A DNA stretch of 64,000 bases, from positions 248,970-312,969 of the forward strand of contig JAQWDK010000001.1 in NCBI GenBank assembly GCA_028705495.1. The letters run 5' to 3'. The notes under the pieces were generated by a model. That model saw nothing but the letters and a program-made list of their open reading frames with translations. It was not told where the DNA came from and did no database searches. The position numbers and the translations under genes are program-made. Origin of the DNA: Eubacteriales bacterium (lineage in GTDB: Bacteria > Bacillota > Clostridia > Oscillospirales > CAG-382). Positions 27,624 through 36,831 of this stretch are shown here, one piece after another (position 1 is the stretch's first letter; each line of letters opens with the position of its first letter).

Positions 27624-28874
27624 ATGAAGCTACGCTATGGAAGAACCTTTTTTATTGGTCTTGCATTTATGTCCATTTGCGCGTTTTGGCAACTGTATGA
27701 TAATATCGTTCCGCTTATGCTCAAGAATACCTTCGGTTTAGGCGAAACCTTGACGGGAGCGATAATGGCGCTTGACAATGTACTCGCGCTGTTTTTGTTG
27801 CCGTTTTTTGGTGCGCTGTCGGACAGGGTTAATACAAGACTTGGTAAACGCACTCCGTTTATAATAATTGGCACAGCGATTGCGGTTGTACTCAGCATAT
27901 TGCTGCCGATAGCGGACTTGGCTGGAAACTTTGTGCTGTTTGTTGTGCTGCTCGGGCTACTTTTGATGGCGATGGGTACATACCGTTCGCCTGCTGTTGC
28001 GCTGATGCCGGACCTCACCCCCAAACAACTGCGCAGTAAAGCAAACGCAGTCATTAACCTGATGGGTACACTTGGTGCGATATACACACTTCTAATGATA
28101 AAGCTGCTAATTTCAAAAGAAGAACGGCCAAGTTATGTTCCGGTGTTTTTGGCTATAGTTATTTTTATGATAATATCGGTATTTGTACTGACATTGACAA
28201 TAAAGGAAAAGAAACTGTCTGCAGAATTGCAGGATGACGAACCCGAGGTTGCTACTGAAAGCACAAAACCGACAAAGACAGCTCTATCGCCTGAGGTTAA
28301 AAGGAGTTTAATTTTCCTTTTGCTGTCCGTTTTTCTTTGGTTTACCGCATATAATGCCGTTACAACAGCCTTCTCGCGTTATGCGGAAGTGGTTTGGAGT
28401 CTGGGCGGTGGCGACTTTGCTGACTGTCTAATGGTCGCAACAGTAGCAGCAGTCATAAGCTATCTTCCGATTGGCATTTTATCCGAGAAATTCGGTAGAA
28501 AAAAGATGATAATCGCAGGCGTAGTCTTGATGATTATATCCTATTCGTCAGGTGCGCTGTTTACGCAGTATTCGGGCTGGCTCAATGTTGTTTTCGCCAT
28601 CACAGGAATTGGCTGGGCAGCTATTAATGTTAACTCCTACCCGATGGTTGTGCAAATGAGCGGCGGTGGCGATATTGGAAAATACACTGGGTTTTATTAT
28701 ACCTTTTCAATGGCAGCACAAATATTTACACCAATCTTTTCAGGCTCTTTGCTTGAGCATGTATCATACCGCACCCTATTCCCGTATTCAGCAGTATTTT
28801 CGGTTTTGGCGCTGATAACAATGTCACTTGTAAAACACGGTGATGTAAAGGTCGTAAAAAATAGAATTAGATAA
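27624..28874 (+). CDS. MFS transporter (SLC45/GPH-like sugar carrier)
   Basis: A 416-residue protein with 12 predicted membrane helices and a cytosolic loop of charged residues (about 195-225) between the halves. GALSDRVNTRLGKRTPFII and ILSEKFGRKKMII are the MFS loop motifs after helices 2 and 8. The N-terminus (FWQLYDNIVPLMLKNTFGLG) resembles sucrose-type carriers. It is likely to import or export the compound handled by the two genes before it. Confidence 0.85.
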   Translation: MKLRYGRTFFIGLAFMSICAFWQLYDNIVPLMLKNTFGLGETLTGAIMALDNVLALFLLPFFGALSDRVNTRLGKRTPFIIIGTAIAVVLSILLPIADLAGNFVLFVVLLGLLLMAMGTYRSPAVALMPDLTPKQLRSKANAVINLMGTLGAIYTLLMIKLLISKEERPSYVPVFLAIVIFMIISVFVLTLTIKEKKLSAELQDDEPEVATESTKPTKTALSPEVKRSLIFLLLSVFLWFTAYNAVTTAFSRYAEVVWSLGGGDFADCLMVATVAAVISYLPIGILSEKFGRKKMIIAGVVLMIISYSSGALFTQYSGWLNVVFAITGIGWAAINVNSYPMVVQMSGGGDIGKYTGFYYTFSMAAQIFTPIFSGSLLEHVSYRTLFPYSAVFSVLALITMSLVKHGDVKVVKNRIR

Positions 28875-28888
28875 GGGAAGTGAAAACC

Positions 28889-29299
28889 ATGTGGCAATGC
28901 CCGAAATGCGGTCGCGAGTTTAAAAATACAAATCAAGATCATTATTGCAATAAAATAAACGAAGTAGACGAATACATCTCGAAACAACCTGAGGAAGTTC
29001 AAGGCCTGCTTCGAGAAATTCGCGAAACGATACACAGTGCTTCACCCAACGCTATCGAAAAGATGTCGTGGCAAATGCCGACGTTTTGGCAAGGCGAGAA
29101 TCTGATTCACTTTGCGGCTTTTAAGAAGCATATAAGTATTTTTCCTGGTGGCGAGGCAACAGCGGTTTTTGCGCAAAGACTGGTCGGCTATAAAACCTCC
29201 AAAGGAACAATACAGTTTCCGCTGAACAAACCGATTGATTTTGCTTTGATTGCAGACATCACCCGTTGGAGAGTAGCGCAAGTAGAGGGAAAAATATGA
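28889..29299 (+). CDS. YdhG/DUF1801-like protein with N-terminal zinc knuckle
   Basis: About 136 residues. The N-terminus has [19 protein letters not shown], a likely zinc ribbon, followed by a YdhG/DUF1801 domain ([30 protein letters not shown]). The start at 28889 lies 8 nt after GGAAG; a GTG nine bases earlier is inside the site. Function unknown. It is coupled to the next gene through ATGA. Confidence 0.82.
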   Translation: MWQCPKCGREFKNTNQDHYCNKINEVDEYISKQPEEVQGLLREIRETIHSASPNAIEKMSWQMPTFWQGENLIHFAAFKKHISIFPGGEATAVFAQRLVGYKTSKGTIQFPLNKPIDFALIADITRWRVAQVEGKI

Positions 29300-29583
29300 A
29301 TCACAAAAAATATGAATACGATGCAATAATTGAAAAAGTCCCTGACATAGACGGCGCATTTGCTAAATTCCCATTCGATGTTAAAGCCGAATTCGGCAAG
29401 GGCAGGGTGAAAGTCCATGCGACTTTCGACGACGAGCCGTATGACGGGAGCATTGTTAATATGGGTGTTAAAAATGATGACGGCAGTATTTGCTACATCA
29501 TCGGGCTTAGAAAGGACATTCGCGCAAAGATTGGTAAGCAACCTGGCGAAACAGTTCATGTTACAGTACACGAGAGGGAATGA
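29296..29583 (+). CDS. DUF1905-like small protein
   Basis: A 95-residue protein ([20 protein letters not shown], then [20 protein letters not shown] and [17 protein letters not shown]) of the DUF1905 type, which often accompanies YdhG/YdeI-type domains. The start overlaps the preceding stop by 4 bases. Biochemical role unknown. Confidence 0.82.
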   Translation: MNHKKYEYDAIIEKVPDIDGAFAKFPFDVKAEFGKGRVKVHATFDDEPYDGSIVNMGVKNDDGSICYIIGLRKDIRAKIGKQPGETVHVTVHERE

Positions 29584-29595
29584 GAAACTGGAATC

Positions 29596-31749
29596 TTACT
29601 CCTTAACCTGTTTTATTGAAAGCGAGATGCGTTTTTTGGGTACATCGACGGAGAGCACGACTACTTTTACTATGTCTCCGACGGATACAACTTCCGACGG
29701 GTGTTTAATAAATTTATTAACTATCTCCGAGATATGGACAAGTCCGTCCTGATGCACTCCGATGTCAACAAACACACCGAAGTCAATGACATTTCGTACC
29801 GTTCCGGAAAGAACCATACCGGGTGTCAAATCCTTCATCTCCATAACATCAGTGCGAAGCAGGGGAGCCGGCAGCTCATCACGCGGGTCACGGCCGGGCT
29901 TCAAAAGTTCCTTCGCGATATCCCTAAGTGTCGGGACGCCGACACCGCATTCCTTCGCAGCTTTTTCTTCGCCGTAGTCTTTAAGGCGCTGTAACAGCTC
30001 GGAAATATTTCCGGCAGCAACGTCTTTAAGAGTATAACCGCAAAGCTCAATCAGCTTTTCTGCAGCAGGATAGCTCTCTGGGTGAACACCAGTGTTGTCA
30101 AGCAGCGATTTGCTCTCAGGAACGCGCAAAAATCCAGCACACTGCTCATACGCCTTCGGTCCGAGTTTCGGCACCTTCAGAAGCTGTTTTCTTGTGGTGA
30201 ACATACCGTTTTCCTCGCGGTAGTTGACGATATTTTTCGAAGTCGTTGCGTTAAGCCCCGACACACGAAGTAGCAGCGGCTGTGAAGCGGTGTTTATGTC
30301 AACACCGACAGCGTTTACGCAATCCTCGACAACGCCCGAGAGCGATTCATCAAGTTTTTTTTGAGGCATATCATGTTGGTACTGACCGACTCCGATGGCT
30401 TTTGGGTCTATTTTGACAAGCTCAGCAAGCGGGTCTTGCAACCTACGTGCTATCGAAACTGCAGAACGCAGGTTTACATCAAATTGTGGCATTTCTTCTG
30501 CCGCAAGCTTTGAAGCAGAGTAAACAGATGCACCCGCTTCGTTTACAATCATATAGCTGACTCCGGGAGTCAGTTTAACAAGTTCACTTGTCATCTGTTC
30601 GGTTTCGCGAGAAGCAGTACCGTTACCGATTGCGATATGGGTTACTTTGTGTCGTTTTACGAGCTTTTCTAAAACTTCAATCGCTTCATTTTTTTGGCGC
30701 TCGCCAAATGTTGGATAAACAACAGCGGTGTCAAGAACCTTGCCGGTCCCGTCAACAACAGCTACCTTACAACCGTTACGATAACCTGGGTCAAGCCCCA
30801 TTGTCACATGTCCTTTGACTGGGGGCTGCATCAGAAGCGGCTTGAGGTTGAGCGCGAAATTGTGTATCGCACCCTCGGAAGCGGTGTCGGTTAAAGCGTT
30901 CCTTATCTCGCGTTCCATGGAAGGGAAGAGCAGGCGGTCGTATCCGTCTTCGACTGCAGTTCGAACAAAATCTGTTGCGCTTGAGCCTGGCTTTACAAGT
31001 GCGTCAGTTAAAATACCGAGCGCAAGACTGCGGTCAATCTGAACAGCAACCTTTAAAAATTCTTCTTTTTCACCACGGTTAATCGCTAAAACTTGGTGAC
31101 CGTTAATTTTCGAAATTGGTTGCTCGAACGCATAATAGAGACGGTAGACGGAGTCCTCTTCTTTTGTTGCACTTGCAGTCGAAACGCCTCTATTCATAAT
31201 CAGCTCACGCAGACGGCGGCGAATATCAGCGCTGTCAGCGGCAATTTCAGCAATTATATCGGATGCTCCAGCGAGTGCATCTTCGGCGCTTTCGACACCC
31301 TTTTCCACATCAATATAAGCTTCGGCGAGTGTATTTATATCAGCTAAGTCTTTTCTCTGCTCGAGAAGCAGCTCAGCAAGCGGCTCAAGTCCTTTTTCTT
31401 TTGCTATGGTAGCACGTGTACGACGCTTCTGTTTGTACGGACGGTAGAGGTCTTCAACCTCTGCGAGCGTTGAAGCTGCATCAATTGCAGCAGCAAGCTC
31501 ATCTGTGAGTTTGTCCTGCGCGGCGATCGAATTCTTAACCTCATCACGGCGTGCTTGAAGATTACGCAGATATGTCAGCCTGTCCGCCAGAGTACGAAGT
31601 ACTGTGTCGTCCATCGCTCCATGCATCTCCTTGCGGTAACGCGCGATGAACGGGATTGTATTTCCTTCGTCGATTAGGGTTATGACGTTTTGAATATGCT
31701 CTTGACTTTTATTGAGTTCTCTTGCGAGAATTGAGATAATGCTTTCCAT
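29596..31749 (-). CDS. tex: Tex-family transcription accessory protein
   Basis: A 717-residue protein with the complete Tex layout: N-terminal helical domain (IPFIARYRKEMHGAMDD), YqgF-like RNase H fold (TMGLDPGYRNGCKVAVVDGT), helix-hairpin-helix units (VGVDINTASQPLLLRVSGL) and a C-terminal S1 RNA-binding domain (LSGTVRNVIDFGVFVDIG). It binds nucleic acid and affects transcription and stress tolerance. The ATG follows TAAGGAG. Single-gene unit, convergent with the DUF1905 gene. Confidence 0.97.
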   Translation of the reverse strand: MESIISILARELNKSQEHIQNVITLIDEGNTIPFIARYRKEMHGAMDDTVLRTLADRLTYLRNLQARRDEVKNSIAAQDKLTDELAAAIDAASTLAEVEDLYRPYKQKRRTRATIAKEKGLEPLAELLLEQRKDLADINTLAEAYIDVEKGVESAEDALAGASDIIAEIAADSADIRRRLRELIMNRGVSTASATKEEDSVYRLYYAFEQPISKINGHQVLAINRGEKEEFLKVAVQIDRSLALGILTDALVKPGSSATDFVRTAVEDGYDRLLFPSMEREIRNALTDTASEGAIHNFALNLKPLLMQPPVKGHVTMGLDPGYRNGCKVAVVDGTGKVLDTAVVYPTFGERQKNEAIEVLEKLVKRHKVTHIAIGNGTASRETEQMTSELVKLTPGVSYMIVNEAGASVYSASKLAAEEMPQFDVNLRSAVSIARRLQDPLAELVKIDPKAIGVGQYQHDMPQKKLDESLSGVVEDCVNAVGVDINTASQPLLLRVSGLNATTSKNIVNYREENGMFTTRKQLLKVPKLGPKAYEQCAGFLRVPESKSLLDNTGVHPESYPAAEKLIELCGYTLKDVAAGNISELLQRLKDYGEEKAAKECGVGVPTLRDIAKELLKPGRDPRDELPAPLLRTDVMEMKDLTPGMVLSGTVRNVIDFGVFVDIGVHQDGLVHISEIVNKFIKHPSEVVSVGDIVKVVVLSVDVPKKRISLSIKQVKE

Positions 31750-31929
31750 TTTTACTCCTTAAATGCTTCTGATTTTTCTCTAATAATAATACCATTTTCA
31801 TCAATTAATGTCAAACAGAACCGATTAATAGAGATCAATCATCTGAAGTAATATCCACTAGACGGATAACATTCCAATTATCCATACCCCATTTTTAATA
31901 GCCAGTAACCCTAAGAAGGAGGTCACGCA

Positions 31930-32745
31930 ATGAATAAATGCGATAATGAAGGATTGTTTAACGAGCTTCATAAGATTGATTGCATTAGAGAAGTGCTTGA
32001 ATACAGCAAAACAGAAAAAAATCTAAAAGATTGAGAGCCATTTGAACAGTTGAATCAAAAGTATGCTCAATTGCAGAAAAAATATGCTGATTCCTTTCAA
32101 GAATTGAATGCCAGTATTGCATCTAAGGCATATAAGTGGAAATATTCAAAAGGAGGAGCAACTCTTCATCGTGGGTTTTACTCTCCAAGCTCTTTAGATT
32201 TAGTTATTGGAGGTTGTGATAGAGGAAGGCTTCTAAAGAGTAAACCAAAAAGTAATACATACGATTATGAATACATATTTGACGATAAAGGTAATATAAT
32301 TTGCTCAAAAAAATATAGTGATGAATTTGATGGGGTTTTTAGTGTTATTGCTGTTGAATTATTTGTATATAAGAAGAATATAGTATTGTCCTTTGAGTTT
32401 GAACCATACCATAATCATGCCCTTACTTTCATTTCAGAATGCAAATATGAAAATGGAAGATTAGCAAGATATGAAAGTGCTATATGTGGATTAAATTATG
32501 ATGGAAAAAGCTGTACGGAAATAAATATAGAAACCTTTGAGTATGCAGATGATTGGTTGAAATCTGTTTACTGGTATCGTTATACGCCTTCCATTCAACT
32601 ATTAGACCAAAACAAATTCATTTTTACCAGAGATGAAGAGGGGTATTTATCAACATACACTGTTGAACGGCTTGGTGGATGCGCTCAAAAAAATGATTTT
32701 TATCAAAACTCGGAATCGTTCAAGGTAATTGTGAAACGCAAGTAG
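31930..32745 (+). pseudogene. unknown 271-codon gene interrupted by an in-frame TGA
   Basis: ATG at 31930 follows a strong AAGGAGG and encodes MNKCDNEGLFNELHKIDCIR... for 34 codons to TGA at 32032-32034. The frame then stays open (EPFEQLNQKYAQLQKKYADS...) to 32745. The second part has no ribosome site of its own, only an unsupported TTG at 32050. The simplest reading is one gene with a CGA-to-TGA change. The product would start with a helix and continue as a beta-rich protein with many aromatic residues (YDYEYIFDDKGNIICSKKYS). Family not recognised. Confidence 0.6.
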
Positions 32746-32777
32746 CCTTCAATATGCATATAAAAGAGGAATAGCCC

Positions 32778-33035
32778 ATGAAAAAACTACCGAACGGTAT
32801 CTACCGTCATTACAAAGGAAATGTCTACAGAGTGATTTGTGTCGCTAAACACAGTGAAACGCTTGAGGATATGGTTGTTTACACAGACATGGTTGACAGC
32901 GAAAAGAATTGGGTGCGGCCGCTGTCTATGTGGAACGAAAAAGTCACAATAGGCGGAGAAACAAGACAACGCTTCGAATTTATTACCGCAAATGCTGAGG
33001 ATATGGATGACAAAATAAAAAACCACAATGCCTAA
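32778..33035 (+). CDS. DUF1653 protein
   Basis: An 85-residue protein with the typical DUF1653 sequence: GIYRHYKGNVYRVICVAKHS, MVVYTDMVDSEKNWVRPLSM and a final RFEFI. These small beta-proteins are common, often as single genes, with unknown function. Preceded by AAGAGGA. Confidence 0.9.
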   Translation: MKKLPNGIYRHYKGNVYRVICVAKHSETLEDMVVYTDMVDSEKNWVRPLSMWNEKVTIGGETRQRFEFITANAEDMDDKIKNHNA

Positions 33036-33077
33036 GTAGCATCCTCTATGTTATTACATTTGTAAATATTAAGAAAA

Positions 33078-33107
33078 GGGTCTGCGGATATCCGCAGACC
33101 CTTGTTA
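33078..33107 (-). terminator. perfect palindromic terminator between convergent genes
   Basis: GGGTCTGCGGAT/ATCCGCAGACCC (33078-33101) is a perfect 24-bp palindrome. The minus-strand tail is TTTTCTTAA and the plus-strand tail TTGTTATAATTT. It closes the lipoprotein gene at 33116 and probably the DUF1653 gene too. Confidence 0.8.
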
Positions 33108-33115
33108 TAATTTAA

Positions 33116-34753
33116 TTATGAGTATATAGAACTATTACTCCAATACCGCTCATAGTATTTTTCAGGTGATTCTAAGGTCTCCCAGATTTCATTAAAAACT
33201 ATCTCAGGTAGATAAGTAATTTGCTCGTCACTTTCTGAATAGACGAAGCCTTTGCCTTGAGCATCTCTTGCAAACAGTAAATTAGTTATAAGCGTATCTT
33301 CGCAAACAATAGCAGCAACAAAAGCTCCCACCTCATAAGCGTTTATTAATGAATTATAAGGTTCCCACTCATACATATCTACTAATTTTAAAATATGAAA
33401 AAGCGGAGCTTTGTCTATTTGTAAAAAAGAGGGGTTAGAATCATTAGTATATTTTATTATAACCGTCTCTTCCATATCGATTCTATTGTAAATCTCAACA
33501 AGATTTGTATTGACATAGCCTTTGATCGGTGATGATGTTTCATATCTCGAAGTTTCATTCTGCTGAGATTCAATAGGATATGATGATTCATTTGAAGCGC
33601 TATTATCATCGATTATAGAATTAATGCTTACTTTAACCGGTGTACTACGATTGGATGAGGTGTTATATGGGTCGGTTGGTTTTAATCCATATCCAAGCTG
33701 TCCTGTGTAATTGCTACCCCATGCCCACAAGCCATCGGGCGTTGTTATAATCACATGCCAATTTCCTGAAGCAACCCCAGTCGCATTTGCAGGCAACACC
33801 ACTTTAACAGGGGTTTTACTATTATAATTTACCCCATCGCCAAGACCGTGCTCAAAAAAGCCCCAAGACCAAACTGTGCCGTCCTTCTTAACGGCGACTG
33901 AATGAAATGCACCTGCTGCAATATCAATAATGTCCGAAAGTCCACCGACTTGATAGTTGATATATCCTGGGTTATCGGATTCAGAAAATGAACAAACGGT
34001 TCCATCGCTTTTTAACGCGATAAAATGATGCCCACCTCCAGCAATTTTAGTTATATCCGAAAGCCCTTCAACCTTTTTTGGAATCCTTGGCATGATATAT
34101 TGTTCTTCTAAAAACCAAACATTGCCTTCCTCATCTAAAAATGCAGCATGATACCAACTTGTAGCAATTTTTTTGATTTTCGGCAGACCCTCTACTTTCT
34201 TTGGTACCTTTTGCTCTTCAACGTTATCAACGCCATTTACACCCCATATCCAAACAGTGCCGTCACTTTTTAACGCGACTGTGAAATAGTCACCAACACT
34301 GACATCTATGACATCAGTCATTAAAGGCTCGTTTAATGAAAGAGAGTAACTACTCACAGGTCCGGTAGTTGTCCAACTAACACCCCACATCCATAAGGTA
34401 CCATCAGACTTTATAGCAGCTGATGCAAAATTGCCAGCATCTATATATACAATATCTGATAACCCTTCTATCTGCACGGGATAGCTCGAATTAATGCATC
34501 CATAGAAATCAGTGCCCCATCCCCATACTGTTCCATCTTCGCGCAGAGCAACTGTGTGAGCATACCCGCCCGCTGCCATCTTTGCTTTAAAAGCTGATTC
34601 AGTTTCATCCTCGGACGAAGTTAACCCACTGGCATCATCTGATACAATACCCGCACCAACACCACTGTAAAACGCAGCATCATCGATTCTGCACCCGCTA
34701 AGCAGAGAAACAATCAAACTCAATACAAAAACAAAAGCGACAACTTTTTTCAT
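33116..34753 (-). CDS. RCC1-repeat lipoprotein
   Basis: A 545-residue surface protein. The signal peptide ends in SLLSGC (lipid-modified C21). From about residue 55 to 370 there are seven RCC1-type blades, each built around GxxHxVALKSDGTVWxWG (for example HTVALREDGTVWGWG, FTVALKSDGTVWIWG, HSVAVKKDGTVWSWG), which fold as a beta-propeller. A serine-rich linker (380-405) leads to a ~140-residue unique C-terminal domain. Probably a ligand-binding protein on the outer membrane face. It has its own promoter (34826-34854). Confidence 0.88.
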   Translation of the reverse strand: MKKVVAFVFVLSLIVSLLSGCRIDDAAFYSGVGAGIVSDDASGLTSSEDETESAFKAKMAAGGYAHTVALREDGTVWGWGTDFYGCINSSYPVQIEGLSDIVYIDAGNFASAAIKSDGTLWMWGVSWTTTGPVSSYSLSLNEPLMTDVIDVSVGDYFTVALKSDGTVWIWGVNGVDNVEEQKVPKKVEGLPKIKKIATSWYHAAFLDEEGNVWFLEEQYIMPRIPKKVEGLSDITKIAGGGHHFIALKSDGTVCSFSESDNPGYINYQVGGLSDIIDIAAGAFHSVAVKKDGTVWSWGFFEHGLGDGVNYNSKTPVKVVLPANATGVASGNWHVIITTPDGLWAWGSNYTGQLGYGLKPTDPYNTSSNRSTPVKVSINSIIDDNSASNESSYPIESQQNETSRYETSSPIKGYVNTNLVEIYNRIDMEETVIIKYTNDSNPSFLQIDKAPLFHILKLVDMYEWEPYNSLINAYEVGAFVAAIVCEDTLITNLLFARDAQGKGFVYSESDEQITYLPEIVFNEIWETLESPEKYYERYWSNSSIYS

Positions 34754-34825
34754 GAGAAAACTCCTTCTGTTTACTGCTACTATAACTAGAAACTATGTAC
34801 TAACCACTAATCTTCATCCATTTTC

Positions 34826-34854
34826 ATATTATCATAATTTACGACATCAGTCAA
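34826..34854 (-). promoter_or_regulatory. promoter of the RCC1 lipoprotein gene
   Basis: On the minus strand TTGACT (34849-34854) and TAATAT (34826-34831) are 17 nt apart, about 70 nt before the start codon. Confidence 0.65.
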
Positions 34855-34913
34855 TACTTTCCAATACAAAATATGTAACTGGGAATTTACATTTTGGGAA
34901 TGTTATTAAATTT

Positions 34914-35825
34914 TCAACTCAGTTTAGATTCTATTTTATTTAAATCCAAAACTTTATTACTGTTTATAAGGTCGTAAATCTCATCGAAAGTTAGTATATG
35001 ATATTTGTCTTCGGTGAAATTCATTGTGTCCTCATACAGATAACTATTGACAACGACAAAATCTTCACCGTAAACATCGAAGCCGTGGGTTTGAAATTTC
35101 CAGTCCTCGCTTTTTGTTATCACCTTATATTCATCGGTTTGGGTATCATAAACATATGTATCTCCACCTCTTACGACCGAACCGTGGTCAAGCTGAACAA
35201 CAAACAGAAAATACCTGTCATCAAGCCATTCCATGTCTACAGCTGTTCTATCCCTCGGAAGATTAGGCATCAAAAGCTTTCTTGTCTCCCGCTTTTCTAC
35301 ATCATACATAAAAACTTGAGCGGTATATTCCATCTGAGCATCATTTAAAATTACTTTAGTTCCTTCGGGTGAAGCTTTGACTGTCCAAATATAGTTTAGC
35401 TTAATCACTTCAACCACAGTTTTATCTTCGTATTCAATACTTAGTGTATACCATGGTTGGGAAGAGTGGTCTTCTCTCAAGGTAAGATATACTCCGTCTT
35501 TAACTTTTATTTTTTCTTCTTTAACAGCTGAGTTTTTTAAAACCGAAACTTCATCTTCTAAGCTTTTAATTTTATCAGATAAATCAGCTTTTTCGCCATC
35601 TGAAGAGGACAACAAGGTATTTAATCTGTCAATCTCGTTTTCAAGTTCTTTAATCTTGGTATTGATAATATAGGTGTTTCCAGAGTTTTCAGAACATTCA
35701 GTACTTTCAGAGACTTCAGAGGCGTTATTAGTAAGAGACTCCATGCTCTCCTCGGGATTATTGTTAGTGCAACCAAATAACGTAAAGACTAATACGAATA
35801 ATATCAGTAAAGCGATTTTTTTCAT
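34914..35825 (-). CDS. lipoprotein with coiled coil and beta-propeller-like domain
   Basis: A 303-residue protein; signal peptide MKKIALLILFVLVFTLFGC with the lipobox cysteine at 19. Residues ~45-95 are a leucine-zipper-like coiled coil (IKELENEIDRLNTLL, LSDKIKSLEDEVSVL). The rest alternates short strands with WTVKASPEGTKVILND and YVYDTQTDEYKVI, like partial TolB/DUF4652-type propeller blades. The start at 35825 has AAAGGA 9 nt upstream; an ATG 18 bases earlier overlaps it. Function unknown. Confidence 0.82.
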   Translation of the reverse strand: MKKIALLILFVLVFTLFGCTNNNPEESMESLTNNASEVSESTECSENSGNTYIINTKIKELENEIDRLNTLLSSSDGEKADLSDKIKSLEDEVSVLKNSAVKEEKIKVKDGVYLTLREDHSSQPWYTLSIEYEDKTVVEVIKLNYIWTVKASPEGTKVILNDAQMEYTAQVFMYDVEKRETRKLLMPNLPRDRTAVDMEWLDDRYFLFVVQLDHGSVVRGGDTYVYDTQTDEYKVITKSEDWKFQTHGFDVYGEDFVVVNSYLYEDTMNFTEDKYHILTFDEIYDLINSNKVLDLNKIESKLS

Positions 35826-35868
35826 TATCAGAAGTCCTTTCATAAAAGCTAATTATTAGTTAGCTACA

Positions 35869-36804
35869 TCATCCTTCTGCAGCTTCTAATTGGTCGTCAA
35901 CGATTTTCAGGTCAGTTAAGTCATATATATACCAACCGACAATTCGGTTATCGACGTCACCGATTAATACTTCTATTTTTATTTTGTTATCCGAAACCCA
36001 CTCTTTAAAATAGGAAGTTAATTTAGTACTCATCAATTCTTTATCGAATTCAAGCGAATCTAAAATTTCATCAATCCCCGGCAATTCTATAAATCTACCG
36101 TTAAGCGCATCAAACACATCGGTTTTATAATAATATTTCTGATCACCGTATGAGAGGGCAGCGTATTTGCTGTCATCCGACCATGTTATAATGAACGCTA
36201 TTTCATTAATGTCTGACATAGCTAGTGTTGAACCTGTAGTTTTGTCAACAAGCCGGAAATCACAGTATCTGAGTTCGCCGGATGCATATACGGGTACAAA
36301 AGAGAAAACCGAGCATTTTATTGTGTACTTGCTGTCGGGTGACGGATATGAAAGATCGTACAAATCCGGGTTTATTATGTACTTTGCATAACGAGCCATA
36401 GCGCGTCTTGAAATAGCATTTTCGCTATCATCGTATATACCGTCAAGAATCGGGAACGCTTCTTCTCCTAAATCGACAATTACGGAAAATTCATCTGCAA
36501 AAATTTCTGCTAAAGTTGATTCTGTTTTGTTATATGCAAAACCTTGTTCAGGAACATCGGCTAAAATTATATCCAAATTGTCGTTAATTAATGTCGCCAT
36601 ATCAACTGATGATTCTTCAGAGCTTGTTTCGTCGGAAACGGAAGCGGAGGAGCTTGCTTCTTTTGAGGTTGCAGTCGCGCTTTCTGAGACAGCGCTGCTG
36701 TTTTTTGAGCTGTTTACATCGGAATTACCTGAATTGGTACACGAAACGAGAACGGAAACGGTTGCAATTAAGACAAGTATGAATGCGATGGTTTTCTTAA
36801 ACAT
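35869..36804 (-). CDS. lipoprotein of the tandem repeat-domain family (copy 4)
   Basis: A 311-residue protein. Signal peptide with lipobox VLVSC (C22), serine-rich linker to residue ~70, then the family domain: LGEEAFPILDGIYDD, RRAMARYAKYIINPDLYDLS, KTTGSTLAMSD, WSDDSKYAALSYG, a DVFDALNGRFIELPG blade, EWVSDNKIKIEV and the closing GWYIYDLTDLKIVD. The same domain occurs in the neighbours at 36832, 37795 and, twice, 39469. The strands with SPDSKYTIK and WSDDSKYA suggest propeller-like blades. Function unknown. Confidence 0.85.
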   Translation of the reverse strand: MFKKTIAFILVLIATVSVLVSCTNSGNSDVNSSKNSSAVSESATATSKEASSSASVSDETSSEESSVDMATLINDNLDIILADVPEQGFAYNKTESTLAEIFADEFSVIVDLGEEAFPILDGIYDDSENAISRRAMARYAKYIINPDLYDLSYPSPDSKYTIKCSVFSFVPVYASGELRYCDFRLVDKTTGSTLAMSDINEIAFIITWSDDSKYAALSYGDQKYYYKTDVFDALNGRFIELPGIDEILDSLEFDKELMSTKLTSYFKEWVSDNKIKIEVLIGDVDNRIVGWYIYDLTDLKIVDDQLEAAEG

Positions 36805-36831
36805 GATTAGATTCTCCTTGTTATATTGTTA

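Noticed and set aside
32032..32034. In-frame TGA as selenocysteine or reassigned codon
   Set aside because: No selenoprotein motif or downstream stem-loop of the SECIS type is seen, many other genes in the window end normally in TGA, and other interrupted genes carry TAA.
34998..35348. 116-codon plus-strand frame within the coiled-coil lipoprotein gene
   Set aside because: It is antisense to a lipoprotein gene with signal peptide and ribosome site; no supporting start.
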